DNA of 45,711 bases from Ornithomonoglobus_A sp034090805 (GCA_034090805.1 JAXDRV010000075.1:1-45711), one strand, 5' to 3'; shown: positions 33,214 to 42,027, counted from the stretch's first letter. Numbers and translations: made by a program. The notes: generated by a model not told the origin, from the sequence alone.

Positions 33214-33606
33214 ATGAGCTTATTTACGACAATCGTTCATGCTGTGGGAGAGACTGCTCCGGCTGCGGCGAATGCTGCAAACGCAGCAGGTGTTCCGACG
33301 GGTGAGGTTAATCCTGTTATGCAGGCAATAGTAACTTTCCTTCCGCTTGTTCTCATAATTGCATTGATGTACTTTATGATGATAAGACCTCAGCGCAAGC
33401 GTGAGAAAGAAACAAAGGCTATGACAGACGCATTAAAGGTAGGCGATAAGGTTGTTACCATCGGCGGTATCATGGGTAAAATTTCAAGAATAAAGGATAA
33501 CACCGTTACTATTGAAACAGGCAACGTCGGGACTCCCGATGAGAAAAGCTATATCAAAATGGAAAGAGATTCAATCAAATCTGTTGAAAAGAAGCTTTCC
33601 AACTAA
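33214..33606 (+). CDS. yajC: Preprotein translocase subunit YajC
   Basis: A 130-residue protein: an unusually Ala-rich N-terminal stretch (about 10-35), one membrane segment (about 40-60) ending in MMIRPQRKREKE, the family hallmark, then a small cytoplasmic domain with GDKVVTIGGIMGKI. YajC associates with SecDF and the Sec translocon. ATG 33214 lies after AAGGAG; the upstream in-frame start at 33166 overlaps the promoter. secD and secF, often nearby, are not in the window. Confidence 0.94.
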   Translation: MSLFTTIVHAVGETAPAAANAANAAGVPTGEVNPVMQAIVTFLPLVLIIALMYFMMIRPQRKREKETKAMTDALKVGDKVVTIGGIMGKISRIKDNTVTIETGNVGTPDEKSYIKMERDSIKSVEKKLSN

Positions 33607-33621
33607 TTCGGAATGAAAAGG

Positions 33622-33663
33622 AAACCTCTTTCATATAAATGATATATGTGAAGGAGGTTTTTT
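33622..33663 (+). terminator. Hairpin after yajC that covers the next ribosome binding site
   Basis: The arms AAACCTC (33622-33628) and GAGGTTT (33654-33660) and inner CATATA/TATATG form an imperfect hairpin followed by TTTTTT. The right arm contains AAGGAGG (33651-33657), the ribosome binding site of the next gene. Confidence 0.6.
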
Positions 33664-33665
33664 GT

Positions 33666-34019
33666 ATGAGCTTAAAGGCGATTTTGAAGGGAACGGTGCT
33701 TGCGCTTGTGATGACGCTGATATTTATTGCGGCATCGGCGGCTGTTTTGTATTTTTCGGCGGCGGACGAGAGTGTGGCGTCAATTGTGGTGTATGCCGGT
33801 ACGGCTCTCGGAGTCACGGCGGGCGCGGTATGTACGGCGCGGAAAGCCGAACGAAAGGTTCTTTTTAACTGCCTGCTTACGGGTGCGGTATATCTTGCGG
33901 TCATGGCAGCATTTACACTTATACTTAAGGGAATGATAGTGTTTAATTATCATTTCTTTATCGTGGTAAGCGGTGTGGCGGCTTGTTGTCTGCTCGGAGC
34001 AATTACGGGAAAAAAGTAG
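33666..34019 (+). CDS. TIGR04086-family membrane protein
   Basis: A 117-residue protein with four predicted membrane segments (about 8-30, 37-57, 66-88 and 92-114). The size, the position between yajC and the SCIFF gene, and the opening KAILKGTVLALVMTL fit TIGR04086, a clostridial family of unknown function found in this neighbourhood. ATG 33666 is 8 bp after AAGGAGG; a start at 33639 would lie inside the terminator hairpin. Confidence 0.8.
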   Translation: MSLKAILKGTVLALVMTLIFIAASAAVLYFSAADESVASIVVYAGTALGVTAGAVCTARKAERKVLFNCLLTGAVYLAVMAAFTLILKGMIVFNYHFFIVVSGVAACCLLGAITGKK

Positions 34020-34089
34020 AGGTATTTGTAAAAAAAACAAAAAAATAATCACTTTTTTTCAAAAACCTCTTTTCTTTTTGAAAAACATA

Positions 34090-34098
34090 TGGTATAAT
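34090..34098 (+). promoter_or_regulatory. Extended -10 promoter for the SCIFF gene
   Basis: TGGTATAAT (TGn plus a perfect -10), with only a T-rich -35 region. An 11-bp AT-only hairpin (34055-34065 with 34075-34085) just upstream may end the preceding transcript. Confidence 0.6.
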
Positions 34099-34144
34099 AG
34101 AAACATATAAGCCTTAAAGGCAATATTGACAGGAGGATAATAAC

Positions 34145-34285
34145 ATGAAGTATGTTAAGACTTTAAACAAGGCAAATCTTAAGGAAACGGCAAAGCATGG
34201 CGGCTGCGGCGAGTGCCAGACATCATGCCAGTCGGCTTGCAAGACCTCATGCACTGTAGCAAACCAGAAGTGCGAGAATAACTGA
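34145..34285 (+). CDS. scfA: SCIFF peptide (six cysteines in forty-five) precursor
   Basis: A 46-residue ribosomal peptide precursor starting MKYVKTLNKANLKETAKHGG, with six Cys (residues 21, 24, 28, 32, 36 and 43) in the C-terminal half; CGECQTSCQSAC is the SCIFF core. The family is near-universal in Clostridia. In studied members a radical-SAM enzyme forms a Cys-to-Thr type thioether; a Thr lies three or four residues from several Cys here. The biological role is unknown. AGGAGG precedes the ATG. The maturase follows after a terminator, so the peptide is probably made in excess of the enzyme. Confidence 0.96.
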   Translation: MKYVKTLNKANLKETAKHGGCGECQTSCQSACKTSCTVANQKCENN

Positions 34286-34300
34286 TAGGGTCTAATATTT

Positions 34301-34326
34301 AAAAGGGCAGGGGACTGCCCTTTTTT
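34301..34326 (+). terminator. Terminator between the SCIFF gene and its maturase
   Basis: A perfect 10-bp stem AAAAGGGCAG/CTGCCCTTTT with loop GGGA (34301-34324) and a T run. Read-through would be needed for maturase expression from the SCIFF promoter. Confidence 0.88.
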
Positions 34327-34383
34327 ACGGTATTCAAAGGGAATGTGTTTCCATGGGTATATTTTGATTTAAGGAGAATTTTT

Positions 34384-35757
34384 GTGATACATAAATATAA
34401 ACAGCTCGGCTTTAATATAGTACTGGACATTTATTCGGGAGCGGTTCATGTGGTTGAGGATATTGTTTACGATATGCTTGATTTCGTTTCCGAGCCGTTT
34501 ACGGCTGAAAGCAAGTGCCCGGATTTTATAAAGGAGAGCATGAAGGATCGCTACGGCGAGGAGGATATTGAGGGAGCATATGAGGAAATTTGTTCTCTTG
34601 CAAAGATAGGACAGCTTTTCAGTCCGGATTCATATGAAGAAATCGCCAAGCACTGGAATAAAAAATCGGTGGTTAAGGCTCTTTGTCTGCACGTTGCGCA
34701 CGACTGCAATTTAAGGTGTAAATACTGCTTTGCCGATACCGGCGAATTTCACGGCGGCAGAAGCCTTATGAGTGCGGAAACAGGCAAAAAGGCGATTGAT
34801 TTTGTTATTGAAAACAGCGGTTCGAGGAGAAATATTGAAATCGACTACTTCGGCGGCGAACCGCTTATGAATTTTGAAGTGGTTAAGGAAATCACCGAAT
34901 ATGCCAAGGAGCAAGGTGAAAAGCACGGTAAAAACTTCCGTTTTACAGTCACCACCAACGGTATTCTGCTGAATGATGAGATAAAGGAATACGTAAACAA
35001 AAATATGTCAAACATCGTATTATCGATAGACGGCAGAAAGGAAGTAAACGACCGTGTTCGTTTCAGAGTAGACGGCAGCGGATCATATGATATGATTTTG
35101 CCGAAGTTTAAAGACATTGCCGAAAGCAGAAACCAGACTGACTATTATGTAAGAGGCACGTTTACCGCATACAATCTTGATTTTGCCGAGGACGTTCTGC
35201 ATCTTGCCGATTTAGGCTTTAAGCAGACAAGCGTTGAGCCTGTGGTTGCTCCGGAAACGGAGGATTACGCTTTAAAGGCTGAGCATATCGAGCGTGTATG
35301 CGCTGAATACGATAAGCTTACGGAGGAATTTGTCAAGCGTTATAAAGAGGGCAAGGGCTTTAATTTCTTCCATTTCATGGTTGACCTCGATCAAGGTCCA
35401 TGCGCAATCAAGCGTCTGTCCGGCTGCGGAGCGGGGCATGAATACCTTGCTGTTGCGCCGAGCGGAGATATATACCCCTGCCACCAGTTCGTCGGAAACG
35501 AGGATTTCAAGATGGGCAATGTATTTGACGGCGAAATAAACGAGGGTATAAAAAATACGTTTGAGCGTTCAAATATATATACAAAGGACAAGTGCCGCAG
35601 CTGCTTTGCAAAATTCTATTGCAGCGGAGGCTGTTCGGCGAACGCATATAACTTCAACGGCGATATAAACAAGCCGTATGAGCTTGCGTGTGAATTTGAG
35701 AAAAAGAGAGTGGAATGTGCAATAGCTATAGAAGCGTTCAAAAAGCTTAGCGTTTAA
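34384..35757 (+). CDS. scfB: SCIFF radical-SAM thioether maturase
   Basis: A 457-residue radical-SAM/SPASM enzyme. The N-terminal region (about 1-95) probably contains the precursor-recognition domain. The radical-SAM cluster is Cys108, Cys112 and Cys115 (CNLRCKYC), followed by FGGEPL. The SPASM region shows CAIKRLSGCGAGHEY, then IYPCHQF and CRSCFAKFYCSGGC for two extra Fe-S clusters. It installs a thioether in the SCIFF peptide (CteB/scfB type). The start is GTG at 34384, 7 bp after AAGGAG; a GTG at 34345 lacks a site. The order yajC-TIGR04086-SCIFF-maturase is the classical one. Confidence 0.95.
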   Translation: MIHKYKQLGFNIVLDIYSGAVHVVEDIVYDMLDFVSEPFTAESKCPDFIKESMKDRYGEEDIEGAYEEICSLAKIGQLFSPDSYEEIAKHWNKKSVVKALCLHVAHDCNLRCKYCFADTGEFHGGRSLMSAETGKKAIDFVIENSGSRRNIEIDYFGGEPLMNFEVVKEITEYAKEQGEKHGKNFRFTVTTNGILLNDEIKEYVNKNMSNIVLSIDGRKEVNDRVRFRVDGSGSYDMILPKFKDIAESRNQTDYYVRGTFTAYNLDFAEDVLHLADLGFKQTSVEPVVAPETEDYALKAEHIERVCAEYDKLTEEFVKRYKEGKGFNFFHFMVDLDQGPCAIKRLSGCGAGHEYLAVAPSGDIYPCHQFVGNEDFKMGNVFDGEINEGIKNTFERSNIYTKDKCRSCFAKFYCSGGCSANAYNFNGDINKPYELACEFEKKRVECAIAIEAFKKLSV

Positions 35758-35776
35758 ATCAAGGAGCTGACGGCTT

Positions 35777-36196
35777 ATGAAAACATATATATCAAACAGT
35801 CCCGCCGAAACAAAAAAAATCGCAGCGGAGCTGACGGCTGCGCTTGACAGCGGCAGCGTTGTCTGTATGTACGGCGATCTCGGTGCCGGGAAAACGGCAT
35901 TTGTGCAGGGAATGGCAGAGGCACTCGGAATTGACGAGCCTGTGACAAGTCCGACATTTACAATCGTAAACGAATACGAGGGTATCATGCCGCTGTATCA
36001 TTTTGATGTTTATCGCATAGGCGACAGCAGCGAGATGTTTGAAATAGGCTTTGACGAGTACATTTACGGTAACGGAATATGCGTTATAGAGTGGGCGGAG
36101 CTTATAGAGGATATTCTGCCGGAGGACAGAATTAACGTCACAATAAATAAAGACCTTGAAAAAGGCGATGACTACAGAAAAATTATAATTGAATGA
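35777..36196 (+). CDS. tsaE: tRNA threonylcarbamoyladenosine synthesis ATPase TsaE
   Basis: A 139-residue P-loop ATPase with GDLGAGKTAFVQGMA (Walker A, near residue 35), the SPTFTIVNEY switch segment and YHFDVYRI, all diagnostic for TsaE (YjeE). It works with TsaB and TsaD to form t6A-37 in ANN-decoding tRNAs. AAGGAG lies upstream. tsaB follows 45 bp later; tsaD and rimI, which often complete the cluster, are not here. Confidence 0.96.
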   Translation: MKTYISNSPAETKKIAAELTAALDSGSVVCMYGDLGAGKTAFVQGMAEALGIDEPVTSPTFTIVNEYEGIMPLYHFDVYRIGDSSEMFEIGFDEYIYGNGICVIEWAELIEDILPEDRINVTINKDLEKGDDYRKIIIE

Positions 36197-36241
36197 GTTA
36201 TGATTTGTGCCGCCGCAGGGTGGCGGAATGGAGATTATATT

Positions 36242-36949
36242 ATGAAGATTCTTGCTGTCGATACCTCAACTGCCGCAGCGTCTGCCGCATTGACGGAGGG
36301 CGGGATGCTTTTGGGCGAATATACAATGACCAATAACAAAAAAACGCACTCACAGCGTATAATGCCGATGATTGACGCTCTTTTAAAGGATACGGGTACG
36401 GATATAGCCGATGTTGATTTATTTGCGGCGGCGGCGGGACCCGGATCATTTACCGGGCTTAGGATAGGCGTTGCAACGGTCAAGGGACTTGCACATGCGT
36501 GCGGCAAGCCTGTTGTAAGCGTAAGCACGCTTGAAAGCCTTGCGTATAATGTACCGTACTGCGAGCATATTATCGTTCCGATTATGGACGCCGGGAAAAA
36601 CAGAGTTTATGCGGCATCATATATATGGGACGAAGGACTTAAAGAACTCGGAGAGCCTGAGGCGATGACAATAGAGGAATGTGTTGACGGCTGCGGAGAA
36701 CTGCTTGACGTTATGTTTGTCGGTGACGGAGCTGCCGCACATATGGATTATATTAAGGAAAGGCTTGCAGACAGGGCGTTTTTTGCACCTGCAAATGCAA
36801 ATGGGCAAAGAGCCGCTTCGGCGGCGTGCTGTGCCTATGAAAAATACAAAAACGGGGAAGCTATAACACATGAGGAGCTAAACCCCATATATTTAAAAAA
36901 ATCTCAGGCTGAAAGAGAGCTTGAGGAAAAGAGAAAGGCGGAGAAATAA
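36242..36949 (+). CDS. tsaB: tRNA threonylcarbamoyladenosine synthesis protein TsaB
   Basis: A 235-residue ASKHA-fold protein that forms the TsaBD core with TsaD. The family start KILAVDTSTAAASAAL, the HSQRIMPMID segment (near 38) and GPGSFTGLRIG (near 70) are clear. ATG 36242 follows GGAGAT; an in-frame ATG at 36200 precedes that site. The Lys/Glu-rich C-terminus ends directly against the rpiB ATG (0 bp gap), so expression is coupled. Confidence 0.94.
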   Translation: MKILAVDTSTAAASAALTEGGMLLGEYTMTNNKKTHSQRIMPMIDALLKDTGTDIADVDLFAAAAGPGSFTGLRIGVATVKGLAHACGKPVVSVSTLESLAYNVPYCEHIIVPIMDAGKNRVYAASYIWDEGLKELGEPEAMTIEECVDGCGELLDVMFVGDGAAAHMDYIKERLADRAFFAPANANGQRAASAACCAYEKYKNGEAITHEELNPIYLKKSQAERELEEKRKAEK

Positions 36950-37384
36950 ATGATAGCAATAGGAAGCGACCACGGCGGATATGAGCTTAAGGAGCATATA
37001 AGAGAGTATCTTAAGGGAAAGGGAATAGATGTAAAGGATTACGGCGTTTATAACGAAAACAGTGTAGATTATCCCGACTGTGCCCGTCCCGTATGTGAGG
37101 CGGTTATAAACGGCGAAGCGGATAAGGGTATATTGATATGCGGAACGGGTATCGGAATATCCATTGCCGCAAATAAATTCAAGGGCATACGTGCGGCTCT
37201 TTGCGGAGATGTTTACAGTGCAAAGATGTCAAAGGAGCATAATAATGCAAATATAATCTGTCTCGGCGGGCGTGTGACGGGACGTGAGCTTGCGTTTATG
37301 ATCGTTGATGCTTGGCTTGACGCTGAATTTCAAGGCGGCAGACACGAGGGCAGAATTGCAAAAATTCACGCTATAGAAAATTAA
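36950..37384 (+). CDS. rpiB: Ribose-5-phosphate isomerase B
   Basis: A 144-residue RpiB/LacAB-type sugar isomerase interconverting ribose-5-phosphate and ribulose-5-phosphate. The opening IAIGSDHGGYELKE, the active-site Cys in ILICGTGIGISIAANK, and CLGGRVTG are typical. An allose-phosphate isomerase role cannot be excluded. It follows tsaB with no gap. Confidence 0.94.
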   Translation: MIAIGSDHGGYELKEHIREYLKGKGIDVKDYGVYNENSVDYPDCARPVCEAVINGEADKGILICGTGIGISIAANKFKGIRAALCGDVYSAKMSKEHNNANIICLGGRVTGRELAFMIVDAWLDAEFQGGRHEGRIAKIHAIEN

Positions 37385-37401
37385 CTCAGGAGTATATCAA
37401 G

Positions 37402-37417
37402 TAGGTAATTGTGAAAT
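37402..37417 (+). repeat. Possible isolated end of the dispersed element
   Basis: TAGGTAATTGTGAAAT resembles the terminal sequence of elements A-C (TAGGTGATTGTAAAAT) but no hairpin or opposite end follows. It lies 18 bp before the ATG of the cysteine hydrolase. It may be a remnant or chance. Confidence 0.3.
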
Positions 37418-37435
37418 AAAGATAAGGAGATTGCC

Positions 37436-37978
37436 ATGAAAAAGCTGCTTGTTATAATAGATTATCAGAATGATTTTGTTGACGGCGCACTCGGCTTTGA
37501 CGGAGCGGAGCTGCTTGATGAAAGAATAGCCGCACGTATTCGTGAATACAAAAAAGCGGGGAATCACGTTATATTTACACGTGACACGCATCCCGAAAAT
37601 TACCTTGATACGCTTGAGGGCAAGCTGTTGCCTGTTGTTCACTGCGTAAACGGTACTCACGGTCATGACATTTACGGCGAAACAAAAAAGGCTCTTGCAG
37701 AGGCGGGAGCGGAAGGCTTTGATAAAGAATCATTCGGATTGAAAATCAATGACGAAATAAGAAGCCGACTGCCCAAGGAAGTCGATGAAATAGAGATAGC
37801 GGGATTGGTTTCAAATATCTGCGTAATATCCAATGCAGTTATTTTCAGAACGGAATATCCGCAGGCGAGAATTATAGTTGATGCGCAGCTGACGGACAGC
37901 TTTGACAAAACACTTAACGATAAAACTCTTGACGTCCTTGAGGGACTTCAGGTTAAGGTAATTAACAGACACTCTTGA
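37436..37978 (+). CDS. Isochorismatase-like cysteine hydrolase
   Basis: A 180-residue protein of the isochorismatase/nicotinamidase fold. The catalytic Asp9 is in IIDYQNDF, the metal-side FTRDTHPENY segment follows, and the catalytic Cys is in GLVSNICVISNA. The VHCVNGTHGHDI stretch resembles nicotinamidase-type VHCV.GT.G. Nicotinamidase-related activity is plausible but unproven. ATAAGGAG precedes the ATG. Confidence 0.85.
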   Translation: MKKLLVIIDYQNDFVDGALGFDGAELLDERIAARIREYKKAGNHVIFTRDTHPENYLDTLEGKLLPVVHCVNGTHGHDIYGETKKALAEAGAEGFDKESFGLKINDEIRSRLPKEVDEIEIAGLVSNICVISNAVIFRTEYPQARIIVDAQLTDSFDKTLNDKTLDVLEGLQVKVINRHS

Positions 37979-38040
37979 TTAAATTTAAAGTGTCTAATGC
38001 AATCCATACAGATAATTTTAGTTAAAGAAGGAATGATTTT

Positions 38041-39864
38041 ATGATTTCAAGAGAAAATATCAGAAATATCGCTATAATCGCACACGTTGACCACGGTAAG
38101 ACGACACTTGTCGACGCAATGCTTGCGCAGAGCGGAACGTTTCGTGAAAACGAGGTTGTTGATGAAAGAGTAATGGACTCAAATGACCTTGAGCGTGAAC
38201 GCGGTATTACGATACTTGCCAAAAATACCTCGCTTTATTATAAGGGAACGAAAATTAATATTATAGACACACCGGGTCATGCAGACTTTGGAGGAGAGGT
38301 TGAGCGAGGTCTTGAAATGGTCGACGGAGTGCTGTTGCTTGTGGACGCATTCGAGGGCTGTATGCCGCAGACGAGATTTGTTCTTTCAAAGGCGCTTGCT
38401 CTTGATTTACAGCCTATTATAGTTGTAAATAAGGTAGACCGTCCGAATGCCAGACCGTATGAGGTCGTTGATGAGGTTCTTGAGCTGTTTATAGACCTCG
38501 GCGCAACGGACGAGCAGCTTGACACTCCCGTTATTTATGCTTCGGGACGTGACGGCTGGGCAACCGCCGAATACAATCCCGAACAGCCTAACGACGATTT
38601 GACAGAGCTTTTCGAGCTTATCGTAAATTCAATTCCGCATCCCGACTGCAAGGACGATGCACCGTTCCAGATGCTTGTGTCAAATATAGATTATGACGAA
38701 TACACCGGGCGTATAGCTGTTGGAAAAATAGAGCGGGGCAGTGTAAAGGTAAATCAGCAGCTTTCGATATGTCACCCGGACGGCAGTGTCACAAAGGGCA
38801 AGGCAACAAAGCTGTACACATTTGAGGGACTGAATAAAACTCCGGCAGAGGAGGTAGGAGCGGGAGATGTCGTTGCAATTTCCGGTCTTACGAATATTAA
38901 TATCGGTGAAACGGTATGTGACGCAAACACTCCGGAGGCACTGCCGTTTGTCAAGATAGACGAGCCGGTGCTTTCTATGACATTCAGCGTAAATGACAGT
39001 CCGTTTGCCGGACGTGAGGGCAAATTTGTTACGTCAAGACATTTGAGGGACAGGCTCTACCGTGAGCTTGACTCTAACGTGAGCCTGCGTGTAGAGGATA
39101 CCGATTCCACCGAGGCATTCACCGTATCCGGACGAGGCGAGCTGCATTTGTCCGTTCTTATCGAGAATATGCGCCGTGAGGGATATGAGTTTCAGGTATC
39201 AAACCCCGTTGTTATTTACAAAACAATAGACGGAGTTCTCTGCGAGCCTGTGGAGCGTCTTACCGTGGACGTGCCTGACGAGTATAACGGAGTTGTCATG
39301 GACAGCGTAATTCAGCGCAAGGGCGAAATGACAAACATGACTCCGACAACGCAAAGCTATACAAGACTTGAATTTCTTATCCCGTCAAGAGGTCTTATCG
39401 GCTACAGAAGCGAGCTGATGACCGCAACAAAGGGAACTGCAATAATAAACAGCATACTTGAATGTTATGAACCGTATAAGGGGGATTTTCGCGGAAGAAA
39501 CAGAGGCGTTATCATCGCATGGGAGGACGGCGAATCGATCACATACGGACTGTATAACGCACAGGAGCGTGGAACACTGTTTATAGGAGCGGGAGTTAAG
39601 GTGTACGAGGGTATGATAGTCGGCGAAAATGCAAGACTTGAGGATATAGTTGTTAATGTATGCAAGAAAAAACACGCAACAAATACACGTGCATCGGGTT
39701 CGGATGATGCGCTCAAGCTTGTTCCGCCGAGAGAAATGAGCCTTGAGCAGTGCCTTGACTTCATAGCGGACGATGAACTTCTTGAGGTTACTCCCACTGC
39801 GCTGAGAATGAGAAAACGAATTTTAAAAACAGATTTGAGAGCAAAGGCAAATAGCAAAAAATGA
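38041..39864 (+). CDS. typA: Ribosome-associated GTPase TypA/BipA
   Basis: A 607-residue translational GTPase of the EF-G/LepA group. G1 is AHVDHGKTTL, the switch region ends in RERGIT, G3 is DTPGHADFGGEV and G4 is NKVDRP. The beta-barrel, two alpha/beta domains and the BipA-specific C-terminal domain follow; ARLEDIVVNVCKKKHATN is a family hallmark. It acts in ribosome assembly and stress responses. AGAAGGAATG precedes the ATG. Its stop overlaps the ClC gene start (ATGA). Confidence 0.97.
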   Translation: MISRENIRNIAIIAHVDHGKTTLVDAMLAQSGTFRENEVVDERVMDSNDLERERGITILAKNTSLYYKGTKINIIDTPGHADFGGEVERGLEMVDGVLLLVDAFEGCMPQTRFVLSKALALDLQPIIVVNKVDRPNARPYEVVDEVLELFIDLGATDEQLDTPVIYASGRDGWATAEYNPEQPNDDLTELFELIVNSIPHPDCKDDAPFQMLVSNIDYDEYTGRIAVGKIERGSVKVNQQLSICHPDGSVTKGKATKLYTFEGLNKTPAEEVGAGDVVAISGLTNINIGETVCDANTPEALPFVKIDEPVLSMTFSVNDSPFAGREGKFVTSRHLRDRLYRELDSNVSLRVEDTDSTEAFTVSGRGELHLSVLIENMRREGYEFQVSNPVVIYKTIDGVLCEPVERLTVDVPDEYNGVVMDSVIQRKGEMTNMTPTTQSYTRLEFLIPSRGLIGYRSELMTATKGTAIINSILECYEPYKGDFRGRNRGVIIAWEDGESITYGLYNAQERGTLFIGAGVKVYEGMIVGENARLEDIVVNVCKKKHATNTRASGSDDALKLVPPREMSLEQCLDFIADDELLEVTPTALRMRKRILKTDLRAKANSKK

Positions 39865-41132
39865 GAAATACGACAGTAAAAAAGAGTGTTGTTATATTAA
39901 AATCATCAGTAAAATTTATGAGAGAATTTCTGCGGTGGGCGGTATTTGCGCTTGCCGTGGGCTGCATTGGCGGTGTAATCGGCGCAATGTTTCACAAGGC
40001 GGTTTCCGGCGCTAATGATTTTCGTTCGGCGCACACGTGGCTTGTGTATCTGCTGCCGGTCGGCGGTCTTGTAATTGTGGGAATGTACAAGCTGCTGTCG
40101 ATGTTTGATAATAAGGGCACGGATGATATAATAGATGCGGTGCGTGAGGACGAGGGCGTGCCTTTTCGTACTGCGCCGCTTATCTTTATATCGACATTTA
40201 TCACTCACCTTCTCGGCGGAAGTGCCGGAAGGGAAGGGGCTGCGCTTCAGCTTGGGGGAAGCATCGGCTACCAGTCGGGGAAAATATTCAGACTTGACGA
40301 AAAGGACAAGCATATTGCCGTTATGTGCGGAATGAGTGCGTTATTTTCGGCATTGTTCGGAACACCGATAACATCAACGATATTTGCCATGGAGGTTGTA
40401 TCTGTCGGAGTTATGTATTATTCGGGATTAATACCGTGTTTGTTTTCGGCTCTGACGTCGTATGCGATAACTTTACTTTTCGGAATAAGTCCGACTCGGT
40501 TTATTATCGGTAATGTTCCGTCACTTGAGGTGCTGCCGTTGCTTTTGACGGTAGCTCTTGCGGCATTGTGCGCCGGGCTGAGTGTTGTGTTCTGCATAAT
40601 GCTCCACGGCTCAGCCGATATTATGAAACGAATTTTCAAAAATCCATATATTCGAATAGCCGTCGGCGGACTTATCGTTATAGCGCTTACTCTGCTTTGC
40701 GGATGCAGCGATTATAACGGAGCGGGAAGTCAAATCATTAACAATGCGGTAAACGGAACTGTCAAGCCGGAGGCATTTGCGCTGAAAATACTGTTTACCG
40801 CCGTAACGATAGGAGCCGGATTTAAAGGCGGCGAAATCGTTCCGACGTTTTTTGTGGGTTCTACTTTCGGCTGCCTTATAGGAGGTCTTATCGGACTTGA
40901 TCCGGGATTCGGAGCGTCGGTCGGAATGGTGGCAATGTTCTGCGGTATGCTGAATTGTCCTGTTGCCTCAGTGATTTTAAGCGTTGAGCTTTTCGGAACG
41001 CAGGGAATGATATTTTACGGTGCTGCGGCGGCAGTCAGCTATATGCTTTCGGGATATTACGGCTTATACCACAGTCAGAAAATAATGTACTCGAAGTTTA
41101 GAGCCGAATATATCAATAAAAATACAAAATAA
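39861..41132 (+). CDS. ClC-family chloride channel or antiporter
   Basis: A 423-residue membrane protein with about ten helices. The selectivity motifs are GSAGREGAALQLGGS (the GREGP-type loop with the gating Glu) and GGEIVPTFFVGSTFG (GxFxP-like). The full GSGIP motif is weak. The gating Glu favours a Cl-/H+ antiporter or fluoride-type ClC over a pure channel, but the ion cannot be fixed. It starts 4 bp inside the typA end, so translation is coupled; the functional reason is unknown. Confidence 0.9.
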   Translation: MRNTTVKKSVVILKSSVKFMREFLRWAVFALAVGCIGGVIGAMFHKAVSGANDFRSAHTWLVYLLPVGGLVIVGMYKLLSMFDNKGTDDIIDAVREDEGVPFRTAPLIFISTFITHLLGGSAGREGAALQLGGSIGYQSGKIFRLDEKDKHIAVMCGMSALFSALFGTPITSTIFAMEVVSVGVMYYSGLIPCLFSALTSYAITLLFGISPTRFIIGNVPSLEVLPLLLTVALAALCAGLSVVFCIMLHGSADIMKRIFKNPYIRIAVGGLIVIALTLLCGCSDYNGAGSQIINNAVNGTVKPEAFALKILFTAVTIGAGFKGGEIVPTFFVGSTFGCLIGGLIGLDPGFGASVGMVAMFCGMLNCPVASVILSVELFGTQGMIFYGAAAAVSYMLSGYYGLYHSQKIMYSKFRAEYINKNTK

Positions 41133-41145
41133 AGGTGGTTGGATT

Positions 41146-41994
41146 ATGAGCGGCTATGATTTATGGGATATTGTTCTGATGTTTTTCATCTACGGCTTTA
41201 TGGGGTGGTGTCTTGAGGTTGCGTTTTTCGGAGTAACCGAAGGTAAATTCGTAAACAGAGGCTTTCTTAACGGCCCGATTTGCCCTATATACGGCTTTGG
41301 TGCAATGATCGTTATTATGCTGCTTTTGCCGTTGAAGAAAAATATTGCACTGCTTTACATATGCTCGGTATTGATAACATCACTTTTGGAATTTGTAACG
41401 GGATTGGTTCTGGAAAAGCTGTACCATGTAAGATGGTGGGATTATTCGGACAGGCCGTTTAATATTATGGGGCATGTTTGTCTTAGCTTTTCACTTGCAT
41501 GGGGGATAGCGTGCGTTGTTGTTATGTATGTGATACACCCTCCGATTGCCGGAACGGTAACCAAGCTTAACGGTGTTGCGGAAATAATAATCGTCAGCAT
41601 TCTGCTTGCGGTATTTATCTCAGATGTTGCCGTAACGGTCGCAACATTGAAAAAGCTGCGTTTGCGTCTTAGAAAAATGCATGAAATAGCAGATAAAATG
41701 CACGAAATTTCAGAAGAAATAGGCGAGAGGGTATTTGAAGTAACGGAAAGTGCAGTCAAAAAATATGATGAAATCAAGGAAAGCGAGGAATTTACCGAGT
41801 TTAAGGAAAAATATGATGCGATTAAGGAGCGTGCAGATATTAAAGAGCTTAAGGAAAAATACAATAAGCTTGCCGTGGAGAACGGTATTCTGCAAAAGCG
41901 TATCATAAAGGCTTTCCCCGGAATGAAATCAAAAAATCATTCCAAATTCCTTGAAAGCATAAAAACGCATATACATAAACCTACAAAAAAATAA
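41146..41994 (+). CDS. CmpB-type putative ABC-transporter permease with coiled-coil tail
   Basis: A 282-residue protein. The N-terminal five-helix domain (about 5-170) fits PF06541: GFMGWCLEV, NRGFLNGPICPIYGFG, then VRWWDYSD and FNIMGHVCL. A charged coiled-coil tail (about 172-245) has repeating KEKYDAIKER and KEKYNKLA units. The ABC-permease name comes from database annotation; no ATPase gene is adjacent and the true function is unknown. AAAGGTGG precedes the ATG, 13 bp after the ClC gene. Confidence 0.85.
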   Translation: MSGYDLWDIVLMFFIYGFMGWCLEVAFFGVTEGKFVNRGFLNGPICPIYGFGAMIVIMLLLPLKKNIALLYICSVLITSLLEFVTGLVLEKLYHVRWWDYSDRPFNIMGHVCLSFSLAWGIACVVVMYVIHPPIAGTVTKLNGVAEIIIVSILLAVFISDVAVTVATLKKLRLRLRKMHEIADKMHEISEEIGERVFEVTESAVKKYDEIKESEEFTEFKEKYDAIKERADIKELKEKYNKLAVENGILQKRIIKAFPGMKSKNHSKFLESIKTHIHKPTKK

Positions 41995-42027
41995 AAACTG
42001 CCAAATTATTGCAGTGCGGATAAAATC

